A stretch of DNA of 52,748 nt from Halanaerobium congolense (GCF_004366375.1 NZ_SOEF01000023.1:1-52748); one strand, 5' to 3'; numbered from the stretch's first letter, positions 20,920-30,842 are shown. Numbers and translations: made by a program. The notes: a model not told the origin generated them from the letters alone.

Positions 20920-22713
20920 ATGAAAAGTATACAGGAATTTAATTTAAAAGAAATTACTGAAACAAGAGAATATCAAAAATCGCCGGAAGCATGGGATGAA
21001 CAGATTTTTTATTTTCTGCTTGTAGATAGATTTGCATCTGAAAAAGAATATCCTCTCTATGACGAGAAAACTGATTATGAAAATGCATTGAAAACAGATA
21101 AAGATAAGCAGAACTGGCTGGACAGTGGAGAAAAATGGATCGGAGGCACTTTAAAAGGAATAACAGATAAACTTGACTATCTCAAAGAATTGGGAGTAAG
21201 TGTCCTCTGGATAAGCCCGGTCCTTAAACAGCCTGTTTACTCAGATAATTATCACGGTTACGGAACCCAGAACTTTTTACAGATTGATCCTCATTTTGGC
21301 ACAAAAGATGAGCTCAAAAATCTGGTTGATGAGGCACATAAAAGAGGAATCTATATTATCCTTGATGTAATAATAAACCACACAGCTGATGTATTTCTTT
21401 ATGATGCAGCAGATCCCTTCTATACCGGTCAGGAATATCCTGTTAAAGCATTCAGAGATAAAGATGGAAAAGCAGTTATTGACCCCAATAATCCTGACTA
21501 CAGCACTACCTGGCCTGAGGGAGGAGTCTGGCCTGAAGAAATTTTTAATTTAACTACCTTCAGCAAAAAAGGTTATATTAGAGACTGGGAAAGTGACCCG
21601 GAATATAGGGAGGGAGATTTTTTTTCCTTAAAAAATATTAATACTGGTTCTGGAAAGACAGATGCCTATAAACCCTCAGAAGCTTTAAAAATTTTAACAG
21701 AATGCTATAAATACTGGATAGCATATGCAGACTTAGACGGCTTTAGAATGGACACAGTAAAACACCTGGATCCGGGTGCTGTACGTTTTTTTGTAACAGA
21801 AATTAAAGAATTTACTCAAACTCTAGGAAAAAAGGATTTTTATATATTAGGAGAAATTACAGGTGGTATGGAATTTGCAAAGTCCATCTGTGAAAACACA
21901 GGTCTTGATGCAGCTCTCGGCATCAACAAAATTCCGGAAATCCTTGAAAATGTAGCCAAGGGATATTCCTCAGCAGAAAACTATTTCTCGATTTTTACAA
22001 ATTCTCAAATTTTAAGTGAAGGTGAAAACCAGTGGTATCATAAAAGAGTCATTACAATGTTTGACGACCATGATATGGTATATAAGCCTCAGCATAAGGA
22101 GCGTTTTACAGCAGATAAAAAAACAGCTTCTCTTCTTAAAAATGCTGTCTTCTTAAACTTTTTCACCGCTGGAGTTCCCTGCATCTATTATGGAACTGAA
22201 CAGGGATTTGACGGCAGTGGAGACCATGACAAGTATGTTAGAGAATCAATGTTTGGAGGAGAGTTTGGTGCATTTAGAACCCGAAACAAAAGCTTTTTTA
22301 ACAGGGAACATCCTGTATATAAGGAAATGAAAAAACTGGCTGAACTTAGAAACGAGTATATCCACCTCAGATTGGGCAGGCAGTATTTAAGGGAAATATC
22401 AGAACTAAAAACTAACAATTTCCACCTGCCTCAGGCAGATCAAACAAGATGCAGAGAAATTATTGCCTGGTCAAGGATCTTCAGTCAGGATGAATTTTTA
22501 TTAGCAATAAACTGTGAATTAGAAAAAGCCCAAAAAACAAAAGTTTTAATTGACAGTGAAATTCATCTACCCGGCGAAAAATTTATCTGTGTCTACTCAT
22601 CTGATGAGAAGAAAATTGGAGAAGAAATTGAGATAAAAGAAGCTGATAAAGGTAAAAATTATTTGGAATTAGAGATCCCGGCCAAAGGAAGGGCTATTTA
22701 TAGGTCTTTTTAA
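20920..22713 (+). CDS. GH13 alpha-amylase-family glycoside hydrolase
   Basis: The 597-residue protein contains the GH13 (beta/alpha)8 signatures. They are DVIINHTA near 145, DGFRMDTVKH with the nucleophile aspartate near 277, ILGEITGG with the acid/base glutamate near 312, and FDDHDM with the third carboxylate near 382. There is no signal peptide, so it acts in the cytosol on maltodextrin- or glycogen-like substrates; the exact specificity cannot be told. A beta-sandwich C-terminal domain follows. The ribosome site is AAGGAGG. It stands alone and is one of the few plus-strand genes here. Confidence 0.88.
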   Translation: MKSIQEFNLKEITETREYQKSPEAWDEQIFYFLLVDRFASEKEYPLYDEKTDYENALKTDKDKQNWLDSGEKWIGGTLKGITDKLDYLKELGVSVLWISPVLKQPVYSDNYHGYGTQNFLQIDPHFGTKDELKNLVDEAHKRGIYIILDVIINHTADVFLYDAADPFYTGQEYPVKAFRDKDGKAVIDPNNPDYSTTWPEGGVWPEEIFNLTTFSKKGYIRDWESDPEYREGDFFSLKNINTGSGKTDAYKPSEALKILTECYKYWIAYADLDGFRMDTVKHLDPGAVRFFVTEIKEFTQTLGKKDFYILGEITGGMEFAKSICENTGLDAALGINKIPEILENVAKGYSSAENYFSIFTNSQILSEGENQWYHKRVITMFDDHDMVYKPQHKERFTADKKTASLLKNAVFLNFFTAGVPCIYYGTEQGFDGSGDHDKYVRESMFGGEFGAFRTRNKSFFNREHPVYKEMKKLAELRNEYIHLRLGRQYLREISELKTNNFHLPQADQTRCREIIAWSRIFSQDEFLLAINCELEKAQKTKVLIDSEIHLPGEKFICVYSSDEKKIGEEIEIKEADKGKNYLELEIPAKGRAIYRSF

Positions 22714-22850
22714 GCTGCAGTTAATTTTTCATCAATCTCTGCTGCATTTTCTGCAAGCTCTATTATCTCAAAATGAGGCTCTATCTTTTCTTTCATATTA
22801 TAATAGCTATCTTCTATATTTACTTCTATTACCTTTCCATTTTTGATTTC
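22710..22850 (-). pseudogene. Unidentified C-terminal gene fragment
   Basis: The minus strand reads NGKVIEVNIEDSYYNMKEKI, then HFEIIELAENAAEIDEKLTA, to a stop overlapping the GH13 stop. There is no start codon or ribosome site in frame. It looks like the tail of a lost gene; the family is not recognised. Confidence 0.35.
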
Positions 22851-22970
22851 TTAATAAAATCTTCGTTAAAGATCGGTCGTTTCCTGCTTAATCAATCTTA
22901 ACTTAAAAACATAATCATCCATGTAAAAGCCATTACCCCTATGTGTTAGGATAGTTGTCATGGGGTGTTT

Positions 22971-23106
22971 TTAACCAGCTTCATTATTAATCATTTTATT
23001 AGATTCAATTTTTATTATACTTTCTTGATTAGGATTTAAATTAATATTCGCATCTAAAGCTTTAGCTAATTTAAGTAATGTACTTAATTTAGGCAGCACT
23101 TCCTCT
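22971..23106 (-). pseudogene. Duplicated C-terminal part of an XRE antitoxin gene
   Basis: The minus strand reads EEVLPKLSTLLKLAKALDAN and continues to a stop at 22971. It matches the last roughly 45 codons of the antitoxin at 14931-15254 with only a few base changes. The helix-turn-helix part is absent and replaced by intron-like sequence at 23107. Confidence 0.7.
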
Positions 23107-23285
23107 TTGCTCCCATTTTCTACTGGTAACTTATGCCTTTTAGTTCCTGTTCCTCAAACCGCAGCTTTGCCTCCAACTTCTTTCAGATTCCACCTCACAA
23201 TGGACACCCTTGTCTTCCTAGCGGTTGCACTATTAACCGCCACATCAGACTTGCACTGATTGGCAAATATTCATGCCAGGCAAAT
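23107..23285 (-). mobile_element. Group II intron fragment (domain I region)
   Basis: On the minus strand the series AGTGCAAGTCTGATGTGGCG, AAGACAAGGGTGTCCATTGT, GAGGTGGAATCTGAAAGAAG and GAACAGGAAC resembles domain I of bacterial group II introns. Neither the GUGYG 5' end nor the maturase gene or domains V-VI are present, so it is a dead piece. It has a higher GC content than its surroundings. Confidence 0.6.
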
Positions 23286-23286
23286 T

Positions 23287-23330
23287 AAAAACTCTTCTCA
23301 ATAAGAGAAGAGCTCATAGATAGTCATCAG
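23287..23330 (-). terminator. Terminator after cyclopropane synthase, copy of the SAM-switch terminator
   Basis: CTCTTCTC/GAGAAGAG stem with TTTTT, on the minus strand. The hairpin plus about 15 flanking bases match 14723-14766. It lies directly after the cyclopropane synthase gene. Confidence 0.7.
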
Positions 23331-23349
23331 CAATAAATTCATTTTAATC

Positions 23350-24552
23350 TTAATCGTTTTGATAAATATATTCTCTAGTCAGCGGCAGCTCAGTATTTTT
23401 CCCTTTTGAAAAAAGAATTTGATGAACTGAAGTTGAAGCATAACGGAAGGTAAAAACAACCCCCATTAAAAATGTCCTCCACATTCTATAAAAATGATCA
23501 TCAAATTTTTCTTTAACCTGATCACTCACTTTTTCATAATTATCCAGCCATCTTTCTGCTGTTAAAGAATAATGATAACCAATATCTTCAGCATCTAAAA
23601 GATGAAAATTATTTTCCGGCAGCTCCCAGACTATTTCTCTTAGTGATGGAATATAGCCCCAGGGGAAGATATATTTCTGCAGCCAGGGATGAGCTGGTTG
23701 TTCTTTTAAATGAGTAATAGAATGCAGTAGTGACAAACCCTTATTTTTTAATAATTTATCAATTACTTCAAAATAAATTGGAATATTTTCTTTCCCAACA
23801 TGTTCAAACATCCCCACACTTACTATTTTATCAAACTGTTCATTTTCTTCAGCTAAATCTCTATAATCCTGTCTTCTAATTTCAATTTTATCTACAAGTC
23901 CAGCTTTAGCAACTCGTTTTTTAGCTTCAATTTCCTGTTCCTTACTTAAGGTTATTCCCATTACATCTACTCCATATTTTTCTGCTGCTCTTAAAGCAAG
24001 TGAACCCCAGCCACAGCCAATATCAAGCAGTCTTTCCCCTGCTTTCAAATTTAATTTTTTTAAAATATGATCAATTTTCTGCAGCTGTGCAGCTTTTAGA
24101 TCATCATCTTCATTCTTAAAATAGGCACAGGAGTAGGTCATTGTCTCATCCTGCCAGAGTTTAAAGAAATCATTTCCAATATCATAATGCTCTCGGACTC
24201 CTTTTTCCTCTTCAGCTGGAGACTCAGAAGTCTGGAAGTCTAGAACCTGATCAATTTTGTACTTTTCAATTTCTTCCTTAAGCTCAAAAACATTCTCACC
24301 AGCTGTCTCAATTAACTTTTTAATACTTCCCTCAAAGTTAATTTTGCCGTCCATATATGCTTCACCCATTTTGAGCTGTGGACTTTTTCTGATCTCATTA
24401 AGACTCAATTTTTCCGCAAAAATTATCTTAAAAGCGGGATCTGACTGCAGCTGCTGATTAAAAACTTTAGTTTCTCCATCCCAGTATTCTATTTCAAATT
24501 TCTGACCGTCAACTCTTTTAAATATAGCATCCAAAATTTTCTTTGTTAACAT
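23350..24552 (-). CDS. cfa: Cyclopropane-fatty-acyl-phospholipid synthase family methyltransferase
   Basis: The protein has 400 residues from the preferred start. The SAM-binding fold is evident in RLLDIGCGWGSLAL near residue 170. Upstream is VREHYDIGNDFFKLWQDE, then MTYSCAYF, and downstream VSVGMFEHVGKENI, all conserved in the CFA synthase family. It methylates double bonds of membrane phospholipid acyl chains at the inner membrane face, often as a stress or salt response. An ATG at 24567 overlaps the GGAGG ribosome site; ATG 24552 is the better start. The gene stands alone and ends in a terminator. Confidence 0.88.
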   Translation of the reverse strand: MLTKKILDAIFKRVDGQKFEIEYWDGETKVFNQQLQSDPAFKIIFAEKLSLNEIRKSPQLKMGEAYMDGKINFEGSIKKLIETAGENVFELKEEIEKYKIDQVLDFQTSESPAEEEKGVREHYDIGNDFFKLWQDETMTYSCAYFKNEDDDLKAAQLQKIDHILKKLNLKAGERLLDIGCGWGSLALRAAEKYGVDVMGITLSKEQEIEAKKRVAKAGLVDKIEIRRQDYRDLAEENEQFDKIVSVGMFEHVGKENIPIYFEVIDKLLKNKGLSLLHSITHLKEQPAHPWLQKYIFPWGYIPSLREIVWELPENNFHLLDAEDIGYHYSLTAERWLDNYEKVSDQVKEKFDDHFYRMWRTFLMGVVFTFRYASTSVHQILFSKGKNTELPLTREYIYQND

Positions 24553-24812
24553 TATTAAAACCTCCATCTTTGATTTAATAATTATCTTTGAATTAGAACA
24601 AAATGTCCTTCGGACAATCTGTAATACAGTAAGGTTAAATTTTGTTGATAGCGGAAATTATGAAAACTATAAATATTATCCACAACAAACCATCACGTAT
24701 AATTCCCTAGCTAATAAGAAAATCTACGCCCAATTTTAATAACAATTTTTTTCCATCCAGCAGGCATCTAGGAAAGTATCTTTTAGAATCAGCTGCAGCT
24801 TTTTTAAAAATT

Positions 24813-25382
24813 CTATTTATTTTCAATTACTTCCTCAACCCAGCTGGAACGGAGCTCCCAGACTGCTGCTCCTTTTATTTTAGAATTAAAGCCATCATAT
24901 TCAACTTGAAAAAACTTCTGCCAGCTCTGCTTAATTTTATTTTTCAGAACAGGATAGTGGGGAGAAAGCATAACTTCTGAATCATCAGCTATCCCCATTT
25001 TTTCTAAAATATCCTGGTGCTGGTCTAAATCTTTTTTGTTCTCAGCAATATAGCTGAGATTTAAAATCTGATTCCATTTCTTTTTATCAAAAAATATTAT
25101 TTTTTCTTTAGGAACCTGCAGTTTAATTAAAAAACCTTCCCCACCACTCAGTGCATTTTCTGGATCAGCTGCAGCCCAGAATGGATACTCAGCATCTTTA
25201 GGTTTTGCAACTATTTTTTTAGCTTTTTTAACAAAAAAATCATATGCTTTTAGAAATATCTCAGCTTCTGAACCATACTTCTGTTTGATATATCTTTTCT
25301 TAACCGTCACTCTTTCTTCTTTAAATAATAAGTTTTTGACCTTTCTGCTCTGCTGAGTCCAAATTTCAACCTCTGTACTCAT
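24813..25382 (-). CDS. DUF3841 protein, second of a tandem pair
   Basis: The protein has about 189 residues. It aligns end to end with the preceding gene: VEIWTQQSRKVKNLLFKEE at the start, EYPFWAAAD in the middle, KKWNQILNLSYI, and WELRSSWVEEV at the end, all features of DUF3841. The function of the family is unknown. ATG at 25382 lies within the last codons of the upstream gene, so translation is probably coupled. There is no membrane segment or catalytic signature. It is a diverged tandem duplicate. Confidence 0.75.
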   Translation of the reverse strand: MSTEVEIWTQQSRKVKNLLFKEERVTVKKRYIKQKYGSEAEIFLKAYDFFVKKAKKIVAKPKDAEYPFWAAADPENALSGGEGFLIKLQVPKEKIIFFDKKKWNQILNLSYIAENKKDLDQHQDILEKMGIADDSEVMLSPHYPVLKNKIKQSWQKFFQVEYDGFNSKIKGAAVWELRSSWVEEVIENK

Positions 25383-25956
25383 AATCAACCACCCATTCCT
25401 CTTTCAGTTCCCAGCTTACTGCCACTTTTTTATCTGAAAGCTCTATATCTGAATCAAAAAGTCTCTCCCAGCTTGAAGTCATTTCTCTTTTCAACCTCGG
25501 ATAAAAGTCCTGCAGATAAATATCAGACTCAACATTAATATTATTCTTTTCAAGTTTTTCTCTAAACCTTTTTCTATCCTCTTTATTTTTTGGCAGGTAG
25601 AGATAATTAACTATATAATCCCATTTCAAGAGATCAAAGATCATAATTTCTGCTTCTGGAATCTCAAGCTCAAAAAAGACCATCCCCTCTGCTGTAGGGA
25701 GTTTAAGTTTTTCTTCTGTGCTGAGCCAGATCGGATATTTTAATTCTTCTTTGATATCCATTCTTTTAGCTGCCTGATTCCGCAGCCATCTGTAAACATC
25801 AAGATAAATATCAGCACAGTCAGCAAGTTTTTTTCTAATATACCTTTCTTTTACTCTATAAGTCCCTTTTTCTTTAAGTATTTTTAGGACATTTTTGTGC
25901 TGTCTGGTCCAGACTCTAAACTTCAGCTTTCCATTTTCATCCGTTATTTTTTCCAT
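25366..25956 (-). CDS. DUF3841 protein, first of a tandem pair
   Basis: The protein has about 196 residues, with RVWTRQHKNVLKILKEKGTY at the start. Downstream are KYPIWLSTEEKLKLPTAEG, KWDYIVNYLYLPKNKED and a closing WELKEEWVVDY. This is the standard DUF3841 layout. The longest frame opens with ATG 25977, which overlaps the GAGGGTGGG ribosome site; ATG 25956 is preferred. It follows selB by about 36 bases on the same strand, so it may be co-transcribed with selA-selB, but no selenium role is known for DUF3841. Confidence 0.75.
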   Translation of the reverse strand: MEKITDENGKLKFRVWTRQHKNVLKILKEKGTYRVKERYIRKKLADCADIYLDVYRWLRNQAAKRMDIKEELKYPIWLSTEEKLKLPTAEGMVFFELEIPEAEIMIFDLLKWDYIVNYLYLPKNKEDRKRFREKLEKNNINVESDIYLQDFYPRLKREMTSSWERLFDSDIELSDKKVAVSWELKEEWVVDYEYRG

Positions 25957-25992
25957 AATCTGACCCACCCTCAGCATTATTTTTAAGAAATC

Positions 25993-27918
25993 TTAATTAA
26001 AAAGTACTCTTTTATCTCCATTCTTTTTAATCATTCTTTCTTTTTCAAATTTTTTCAGCAGAGCTAAAGCATATTTTCTGCTGCTTTCAATTAGATCTCT
26101 AAATTCACCCAGCTCTATTGCAGAATTTTCTTCTAAATACTCTTTTAATAATTTTTCTGCTCCCTCTACAGCCTGACTGTGAATTAATATCTCATTATTT
26201 AATCTGATTATAACATCATTAAGAATCAAATAATTAATAATTGAATTATACTTTTCTTCTTTTTGTTGGTCTATATCTAATTTATCCTTAATTTCTGCTG
26301 AACTTGGAGGAGTATATAAATTTATTTTAAACTCTTTAATAATTCTATCTTTCAACTCTTTTTCTGATTTATTAAAACTAATCTCAAAATCTAAAAGTGC
26401 TAAAGCATTTTCTTTTTCTTTAATTAGCTTCTTGGAAATTAAAATTTTAATAATTTTGTTAAATTCCTGATTATCAAAATTAAATTTAATTTTTGACCTC
26501 AGCTCTTCTTTACTGATGCCAGGCTCCAGATGATTTTTTTGATGATAGGAAGCAATAAATTCAAGTATTTGTTCTTCAACTTCTGCAAATTTATCAACAT
26601 GAATCCATAAGCTGTTGTTAGCCTCTTTAAGGCAGATTATTTTTCCAACAGCTTCTAATTTGCTGAGAATTTTTTTAAGCTCAGTTTCTTTCAGTGATGA
26701 TTTTTTCAATAAATACTCTTTGGAAGCCGATTCATACTTTTTAGAATTAATAAAAATTTCTATTTTTTTTTCCCAATCTCCTGCTTCAATTTTTTTAAGC
26801 ATTTTAGTTATCTGCTTGTCATTTCTTTTTCTTGGAGGTGGGTCAACAATTATTACCCGGCCACCGCCAATAAGATCCATTGGTGAATATCTTCTAATCA
26901 CAAATTTTTCTCCTAAGAAAGCTGCAATCTCCTCTTCCAAACTAAATAAAACATAAGCTTCTTCTTCAGGAAATAGTTGTTTTTGATCATAAATGTAGAC
27001 TCTGCCGATAATTTCTTTGGCTCCAATATGAAATCGTATCTGATCACCATTTTTGAGAACAAAATTTAAATCTTTGAGCATTTTTAAGTTTGCCTCAAAA
27101 TATTTTGTCTTAAAAAGTGAATTAACTTCTGCGAGTACATCTCCCCGCTGCAGCTCATCTTTATCAATACCTGAAATATTGATCCCTACTCTCTGACCCG
27201 GATATACTTTCTGAACCTGATCATTGTGAACCTGCAGACTCCTAACTCTAATTTTTTTAGACTGAGGATAAAGTTCAAGCTCATCTTCTACCTCAATAAC
27301 TCCTCTAAAAAGTGTTCCGGTTACTATTGTTCCAAAGCCTTTAAGAGTAAAGACTCTATCTATTGGGAAATAGGTGTTGTTGTCAGTTTTTTTAGTGCTA
27401 ATATTTTTAATAATTCTATTTAATTCCGCTTTTAAAGCATCTATCCCATTTTTTTCTACAGCAGAAACAGGAATTATTTTTGCCTCTTCTAAAAAGGAAC
27501 CAGCCAGCTTTTCTCGAGTGTCATCCAGAACCAGCTCCTGCCACTCTGCATCTACTTTGTCAGTTTTAGTAAGGGCCACAACTCCGTGTTTAACTCCCAG
27601 CAGATCAAGAATTGCCAGATGTTCTTTGGACTGAGGCATCATCCCCTCATCTGCAGCAACCACTAAAATTGCAAGATCAACTCCAGCAGCTCCAGCCAGC
27701 ATGTTTTTTATAAATTTTTCATGGCCGGGAACATCAATAATTCCTACCTGATTCTCGTTAGAAAGTTTAAAAGAGGTAAAACCAAGCTCAATTGAAATTC
27801 CGCGTTCTTTTTCCTGCTGCAGTCTATCTGTATCTGCACCGGTAAGGGCCTTAATTAAAGTCGTTTTCCCGTGATCGATATGTCCGGCTGTACCAATAAT
27901 AAGATTCTTATCATTCAT
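25993..27918 (-). CDS. selB: Selenocysteine-specific elongation factor SelB
   Basis: The 641-residue GTPase has G1 [12 protein letters not shown]3 DVPGHEKF and G4 LTKTDK in the first 140 residues. EF-Tu-like domains II and III follow ([19 protein letters not shown]). About 270 C-terminal residues form the winged-helix repeats that grip the SECIS hairpin. It carries Sec-tRNA to the ribosome at in-frame UGA codons, such as those in grdA, grdB, grdH and selD of this window. The start ATG overlaps the selA stop as TGATG, so the two are translationally coupled. Length and motifs are normal. Confidence 0.97.
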   Translation of the reverse strand: MNDKNLIIGTAGHIDHGKTTLIKALTGADTDRLQQEKERGISIELGFTSFKLSNENQVGIIDVPGHEKFIKNMLAGAAGVDLAILVVAADEGMMPQSKEHLAILDLLGVKHGVVALTKTDKVDAEWQELVLDDTREKLAGSFLEEAKIIPVSAVEKNGIDALKAELNRIIKNISTKKTDNNTYFPIDRVFTLKGFGTIVTGTLFRGVIEVEDELELYPQSKKIRVRSLQVHNDQVQKVYPGQRVGINISGIDKDELQRGDVLAEVNSLFKTKYFEANLKMLKDLNFVLKNGDQIRFHIGAKEIIGRVYIYDQKQLFPEEEAYVLFSLEEEIAAFLGEKFVIRRYSPMDLIGGGRVIIVDPPPRKRNDKQITKMLKKIEAGDWEKKIEIFINSKKYESASKEYLLKKSSLKETELKKILSKLEAVGKIICLKEANNSLWIHVDKFAEVEEQILEFIASYHQKNHLEPGISKEELRSKIKFNFDNQEFNKIIKILISKKLIKEKENALALLDFEISFNKSEKELKDRIIKEFKINLYTPPSSAEIKDKLDIDQQKEEKYNSIINYLILNDVIIRLNNEILIHSQAVEGAEKLLKEYLEENSAIELGEFRDLIESSRKYALALLKKFEKERMIKKNGDKRVLFN

Positions 27919-29333
27919 CAGACTTCCTCCTCCAGAATCTGATTAATCTCTGCAGCGAGTAATTCAATTTCAGCTGGCTGTACTGTTTTTAAATCAATTA
28001 TTAACTTCTGATCTTTTATTCTGCTGAAAATAGGCATCTCTGCCTGACGTAATTTATAAGCTAATTTTTCTGAAGAAATCAGCTTGGAGTCAATTGTCAA
28101 AACATAGGTCTTGATTTCAGTCAGCGGATAACTACCTCCACCTATTCGCGCTGTACCTTTTTTAATTTTAATTTTAAATTTTTCATTTCTTTCCAGCAGA
28201 TCGTACAGTTTTTCAGCTCTTTCCCTGATTTTTTCATCTGTCTCTGTCAGCATTTTAAGAGTTGGAATTTTAGCTAAAGCCTCTTCAAAGTTGCGGTACA
28301 ATTTAAGTGTGGCTTCAAGTGCTGCCAGAGTAAATTTATCAACTCTCAAGGCTCTTAATAACGGATGGTATTCTAATTTCTCAATATATTCTTTCTTACC
28401 TACAATTATCCCGGCTTGAGGTCCTCCAAGCAGTTTATCTCCACTAAAGGTTACTAAATCAATACCTGCATCTATACTTTCTTTGACTGTAGGTTCATAC
28501 GGCAGTCCATAAGACTGCAGATCAAAAATTATACCACTGCCTAAATCTTCTATAACAGGAATATCTCTCTGGTGGGCATCATTGACCAGTTCCTCAGCCT
28601 CAACAACCGCTGTAAATCCTTTAATTCTATAATTACTGGTATGTACTTTTAAAAAAGCACCAGTCTCTTCTGTAACAGCATTTATATAGTCCTTTAAATA
28701 GACTTTATTGGTTGACCCAACTTCTACTAACTTGGCTCCACTCTGCTCCATAACTTCTGGAACTCTAAATGACCCTCCAATTTCTACAAGTTCTCCTCGA
28801 GAAATCACTACTTCTTTATCTGCAGCCACAGCAGCCAGGACAAGAGTTACTGCAGCTGCATTATTATTAACCACCAGAGCGGCTTCAGCTCCAGTTAATT
28901 TTTTTATAATATTCTGAACTGAAGAATAGCGGTCACCTCTTTCCCCACTTTCTCTATCAATTTCTAAAGTAGAATAGTGAGTGGCAACATTATTAACCGC
29001 CTCTGCAGCACTATCTGCAAGCAGAGATCTGCCTAGATTTGTATGTATCACCACACCAGTTGCATTAATGGCAGCTGACATTTCTGGCTTATATATCTTT
29101 TTTAAATAATCTCTGGCTGAATCTAAAATATTTTCTGTCTTTAGTTTATCATTATCGAAATCAGCCTGCAAAAAATCATCAGCTAAAATCTTAGTTCTCA
29201 ATTTATCAGTTACAAATCTGATTCCTTCCAATAAATCAGATCTAGAATAATCATTTTTTATTTTTTCTGCCTTTTTGTTATTCAGTATATCATTTACGGC
29301 AGGTATTGATTTTAAAAGCTCTTTCTTGCTCAT
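27918..29333 (-). CDS. selA: L-seryl-tRNA(Sec) selenium transferase SelA
   Basis: This PLP enzyme has about 471 residues. It converts seryl-tRNA(Sec) to selenocysteyl-tRNA(Sec) with selenophosphate. Signatures include INATGVVIHTNLGRSLL, the lysine-bearing VTFSGDKLLGGPQAG near residue 297 and PIFSRIKDQKLIIDL near the end. The frame can be opened at 29339, but ATG 29333 after GGAGG is preferred. It lies just downstream of the tRNA-Sec gene selC and overlaps selB, giving the compact order selC-selA-selB. Confidence 0.97.
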   Translation of the reverse strand: MSKKELLKSIPAVNDILNNKKAEKIKNDYSRSDLLEGIRFVTDKLRTKILADDFLQADFDNDKLKTENILDSARDYLKKIYKPEMSAAINATGVVIHTNLGRSLLADSAAEAVNNVATHYSTLEIDRESGERGDRYSSVQNIIKKLTGAEAALVVNNNAAAVTLVLAAVAADKEVVISRGELVEIGGSFRVPEVMEQSGAKLVEVGSTNKVYLKDYINAVTEETGAFLKVHTSNYRIKGFTAVVEAEELVNDAHQRDIPVIEDLGSGIIFDLQSYGLPYEPTVKESIDAGIDLVTFSGDKLLGGPQAGIIVGKKEYIEKLEYHPLLRALRVDKFTLAALEATLKLYRNFEEALAKIPTLKMLTETDEKIRERAEKLYDLLERNEKFKIKIKKGTARIGGGSYPLTEIKTYVLTIDSKLISSEKLAYKLRQAEMPIFSRIKDQKLIIDLKTVQPAEIELLAAEINQILEEEV

Positions 29334-29368
29334 AACCACTTCCTCCTAAAGTTAATAGCTCCTCTGCT

Positions 29369-29411
29369 AAAAAAATACATCTAAAAAGATTGTATAATCT
29401 AAGATAGATGT
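29369..29411 (-). terminator. Terminator or attenuator between selC and selA
   Basis: On the minus strand ACATCTA and TAGATGT pair, with an inner AGATT/AATCT stem, followed by a run of seven T. It follows selC directly. Read-through would be needed for selC-selA co-transcription. Confidence 0.55.
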
Positions 29412-29432
29412 CAGAAAGGTTACAGATTTTAT

Positions 29433-29531
29433 TGGCGGGAATGGATGGGAATCGAACCCACCACAGACAGGTCCGCCTGCCTGCCGCTGGATTTGAAGTC
29501 CAGGATGCTCACCATGAACATAACCACTCCC
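29433..29531 (-). tRNA. selC: tRNA-Sec (anticodon UCA)
   Basis: The minus strand begins GGGAGTGGTTATG, pairs 8 bp (GGGAGTGG with CCATTCCC), and ends G-CCA, so CCA is encoded. The anticodon loop is GGACTTCAAATCC with UCA. The variable arm is long (GGCAGGCAGGCGGACCTGTC region) and the T arm GGGTTCGATTCC is standard. The 8-bp acceptor, long variable arm, UCA anticodon and total of 99 nt identify selenocysteine tRNA. It sits immediately before selA. Confidence 0.97.
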
Positions 29532-29552
29532 ATATATTTTATTATTAATATA

Positions 29553-29581
29553 ATTATAGCATTTATTTATCTGTTTTACAA
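29553..29581 (-). promoter_or_regulatory. Predicted selC promoter
   Basis: On the minus strand there is TTGTAA (29576-29581), a 17-base spacer and TATAAT (29553-29558). The mature tRNA begins about 21 bases downstream. Confidence 0.65.
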
Positions 29582-29591
29582 TTTAAAAAGG

Positions 29592-29640
29592 AAAAACAGA
29601 GCCTATTTAAAAGTCAATAAAATAGACTCTTTCCCAATAA
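29592..29640 (-). terminator. Terminator of the trxB-trxA-grdC-grdD operon
   Basis: On the minus strand AGAGTCTATTT pairs with AAATAGGCTCT (one mismatch), followed by GTTTTT. It lies about 50 bases after the grdD stop. Confidence 0.6.
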
Positions 29641-29692
29641 AATTAAATACTTCTTTAATTAGAATACTAAAAAATCAATTTTAAGCAGCAGC

Positions 29693-30832
29693 TTATTCAA
29701 CAAAACCAGCTTTTTTTAGTTCTGCTCTTGCCTCTGCTTCATCTTCTTCTGCAATTAAAATTACTGGACCTGTACATCCCATTCCGGTTTCAGCATAAAT
29801 ATCTTTTTTCCAAAGAGTTTCTTTAGCAGCATCAATTTCTAGAATATCAATACCTGCTATTTCTTCATCTGTAATTTTTTTTGTTGGTTCTTTAACTGCT
29901 TCAGCTTCTGCAGTTGAACTGCTGTTTTTTATTTCAGATATTATATTTTTAAGACCAGCATTATTGGCAGCTTTCATCTCAATTTCAGTAATTTCTAATA
30001 AATTACCCTTACTTACTTCTGCCATAAATTTAATTGCATTAGCAATTACTGGTGCTCCCGAAGCCCGAGAAATTATTCCAATCAGCTTATCATAATCTTC
30101 TCCAACTCCAGGACCATAACCATAACCAACTGCTTCATACTGACCACCTGTATTAAAGGCTGAAAATACTTTCATCAGCATATTTCCAGTTAAAGTATCA
30201 GTAACCATTATATCTGGAACTCCTAAAAGTAGGTCATTTCCTCTCATCACTGAACCACCATCTGCTCTCACAGAAGCTGCAAATTCAAATTCATACCCAT
30301 TTTCTTTTAGCTTCCGCAGATTTTTTTCTACAAGTCTTGCTCCCTCAACATTTAAAATACCTACAGTTGGCTTTTCAATCCCTAGCGATTTTGCAGCTGC
30401 AATACCATAAATAGTATTTTTAAGCATTGATGGAACTCGATTAGTATCGGTAGTACCTGTTGTTGTAGCAATCAGCATTTCTTTTCCCTGACCAGGAGTT
30501 ACTACTCTACCTACTGTTGAAACACCTAAAGGAAAATTATAATGAAGGGTTACAGCTGCATCAATTTCGTTTTCTTCAAGCTTCTGATCCATAATTGAGT
30601 GTGCATCTGCTAAACAGCTGCATTTGTCTCCCTCACAACCTATTAATTCTACTTCTAAATCATTATAGTTGTTTTCAGCCAGTCGAGCAGCCTTTTTTAA
30701 TTCATCTATCCCATGTTCACTATCCAGTAAAGTTAAGCCAATTTTCTTTTTTTGACCAAACTGACCGGATTCAATGGCTGCAGCAACTTCATTAAAGACT
30801 CCGGCAACTCTTTCTTTTACTTTATCGGTCAT
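29693..30832 (-). CDS. grdD: Glycine/sarcosine/betaine reductase component C, alpha subunit GrdD
   Basis: The protein has about 379 residues from ATG 30832, which follows GAGGTGG; the longer frame to 30889 runs back into grdC and is rejected. With GrdC it releases acetyl phosphate from the acetyl-thioester made on component C, conserving energy by substrate-level phosphorylation. The phosphotransacetylase-like fold appears in DIMVTDTLTGNMLMKVFSAF. The conserved C-terminal cysteine is in GMGCTGPVIL near residue 351. It lies 10 bases after grdC and closes the operon. Confidence 0.93.
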   Translation of the reverse strand: MTDKVKERVAGVFNEVAAAIESGQFGQKKKIGLTLLDSEHGIDELKKAARLAENNYNDLEVELIGCEGDKCSCLADAHSIMDQKLEENEIDAAVTLHYNFPLGVSTVGRVVTPGQGKEMLIATTTGTTDTNRVPSMLKNTIYGIAAAKSLGIEKPTVGILNVEGARLVEKNLRKLKENGYEFEFAASVRADGGSVMRGNDLLLGVPDIMVTDTLTGNMLMKVFSAFNTGGQYEAVGYGYGPGVGEDYDKLIGIISRASGAPVIANAIKFMAEVSKGNLLEITEIEMKAANNAGLKNIISEIKNSSSTAEAEAVKEPTKKITDEEIAGIDILEIDAAKETLWKKDIYAETGMGCTGPVILIAEEDEAEARAELKKAGFVE

Positions 30833-30842
30833 TTTATCCACC

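Noticed and set aside
24590-24640. Small hairpin TGTCC-GAA-GGACA upstream of the cyclopropane synthase gene as a riboswitch.
   Set aside because: Only a 5-bp stem with no conserved aptamer landmarks.
29445-29684. Plus-strand 79-aa protein MGIEPTTDRSACLPL...
   Set aside because: It is a translation of the antisense of tRNA-Sec and its promoter, a well-known false gene.
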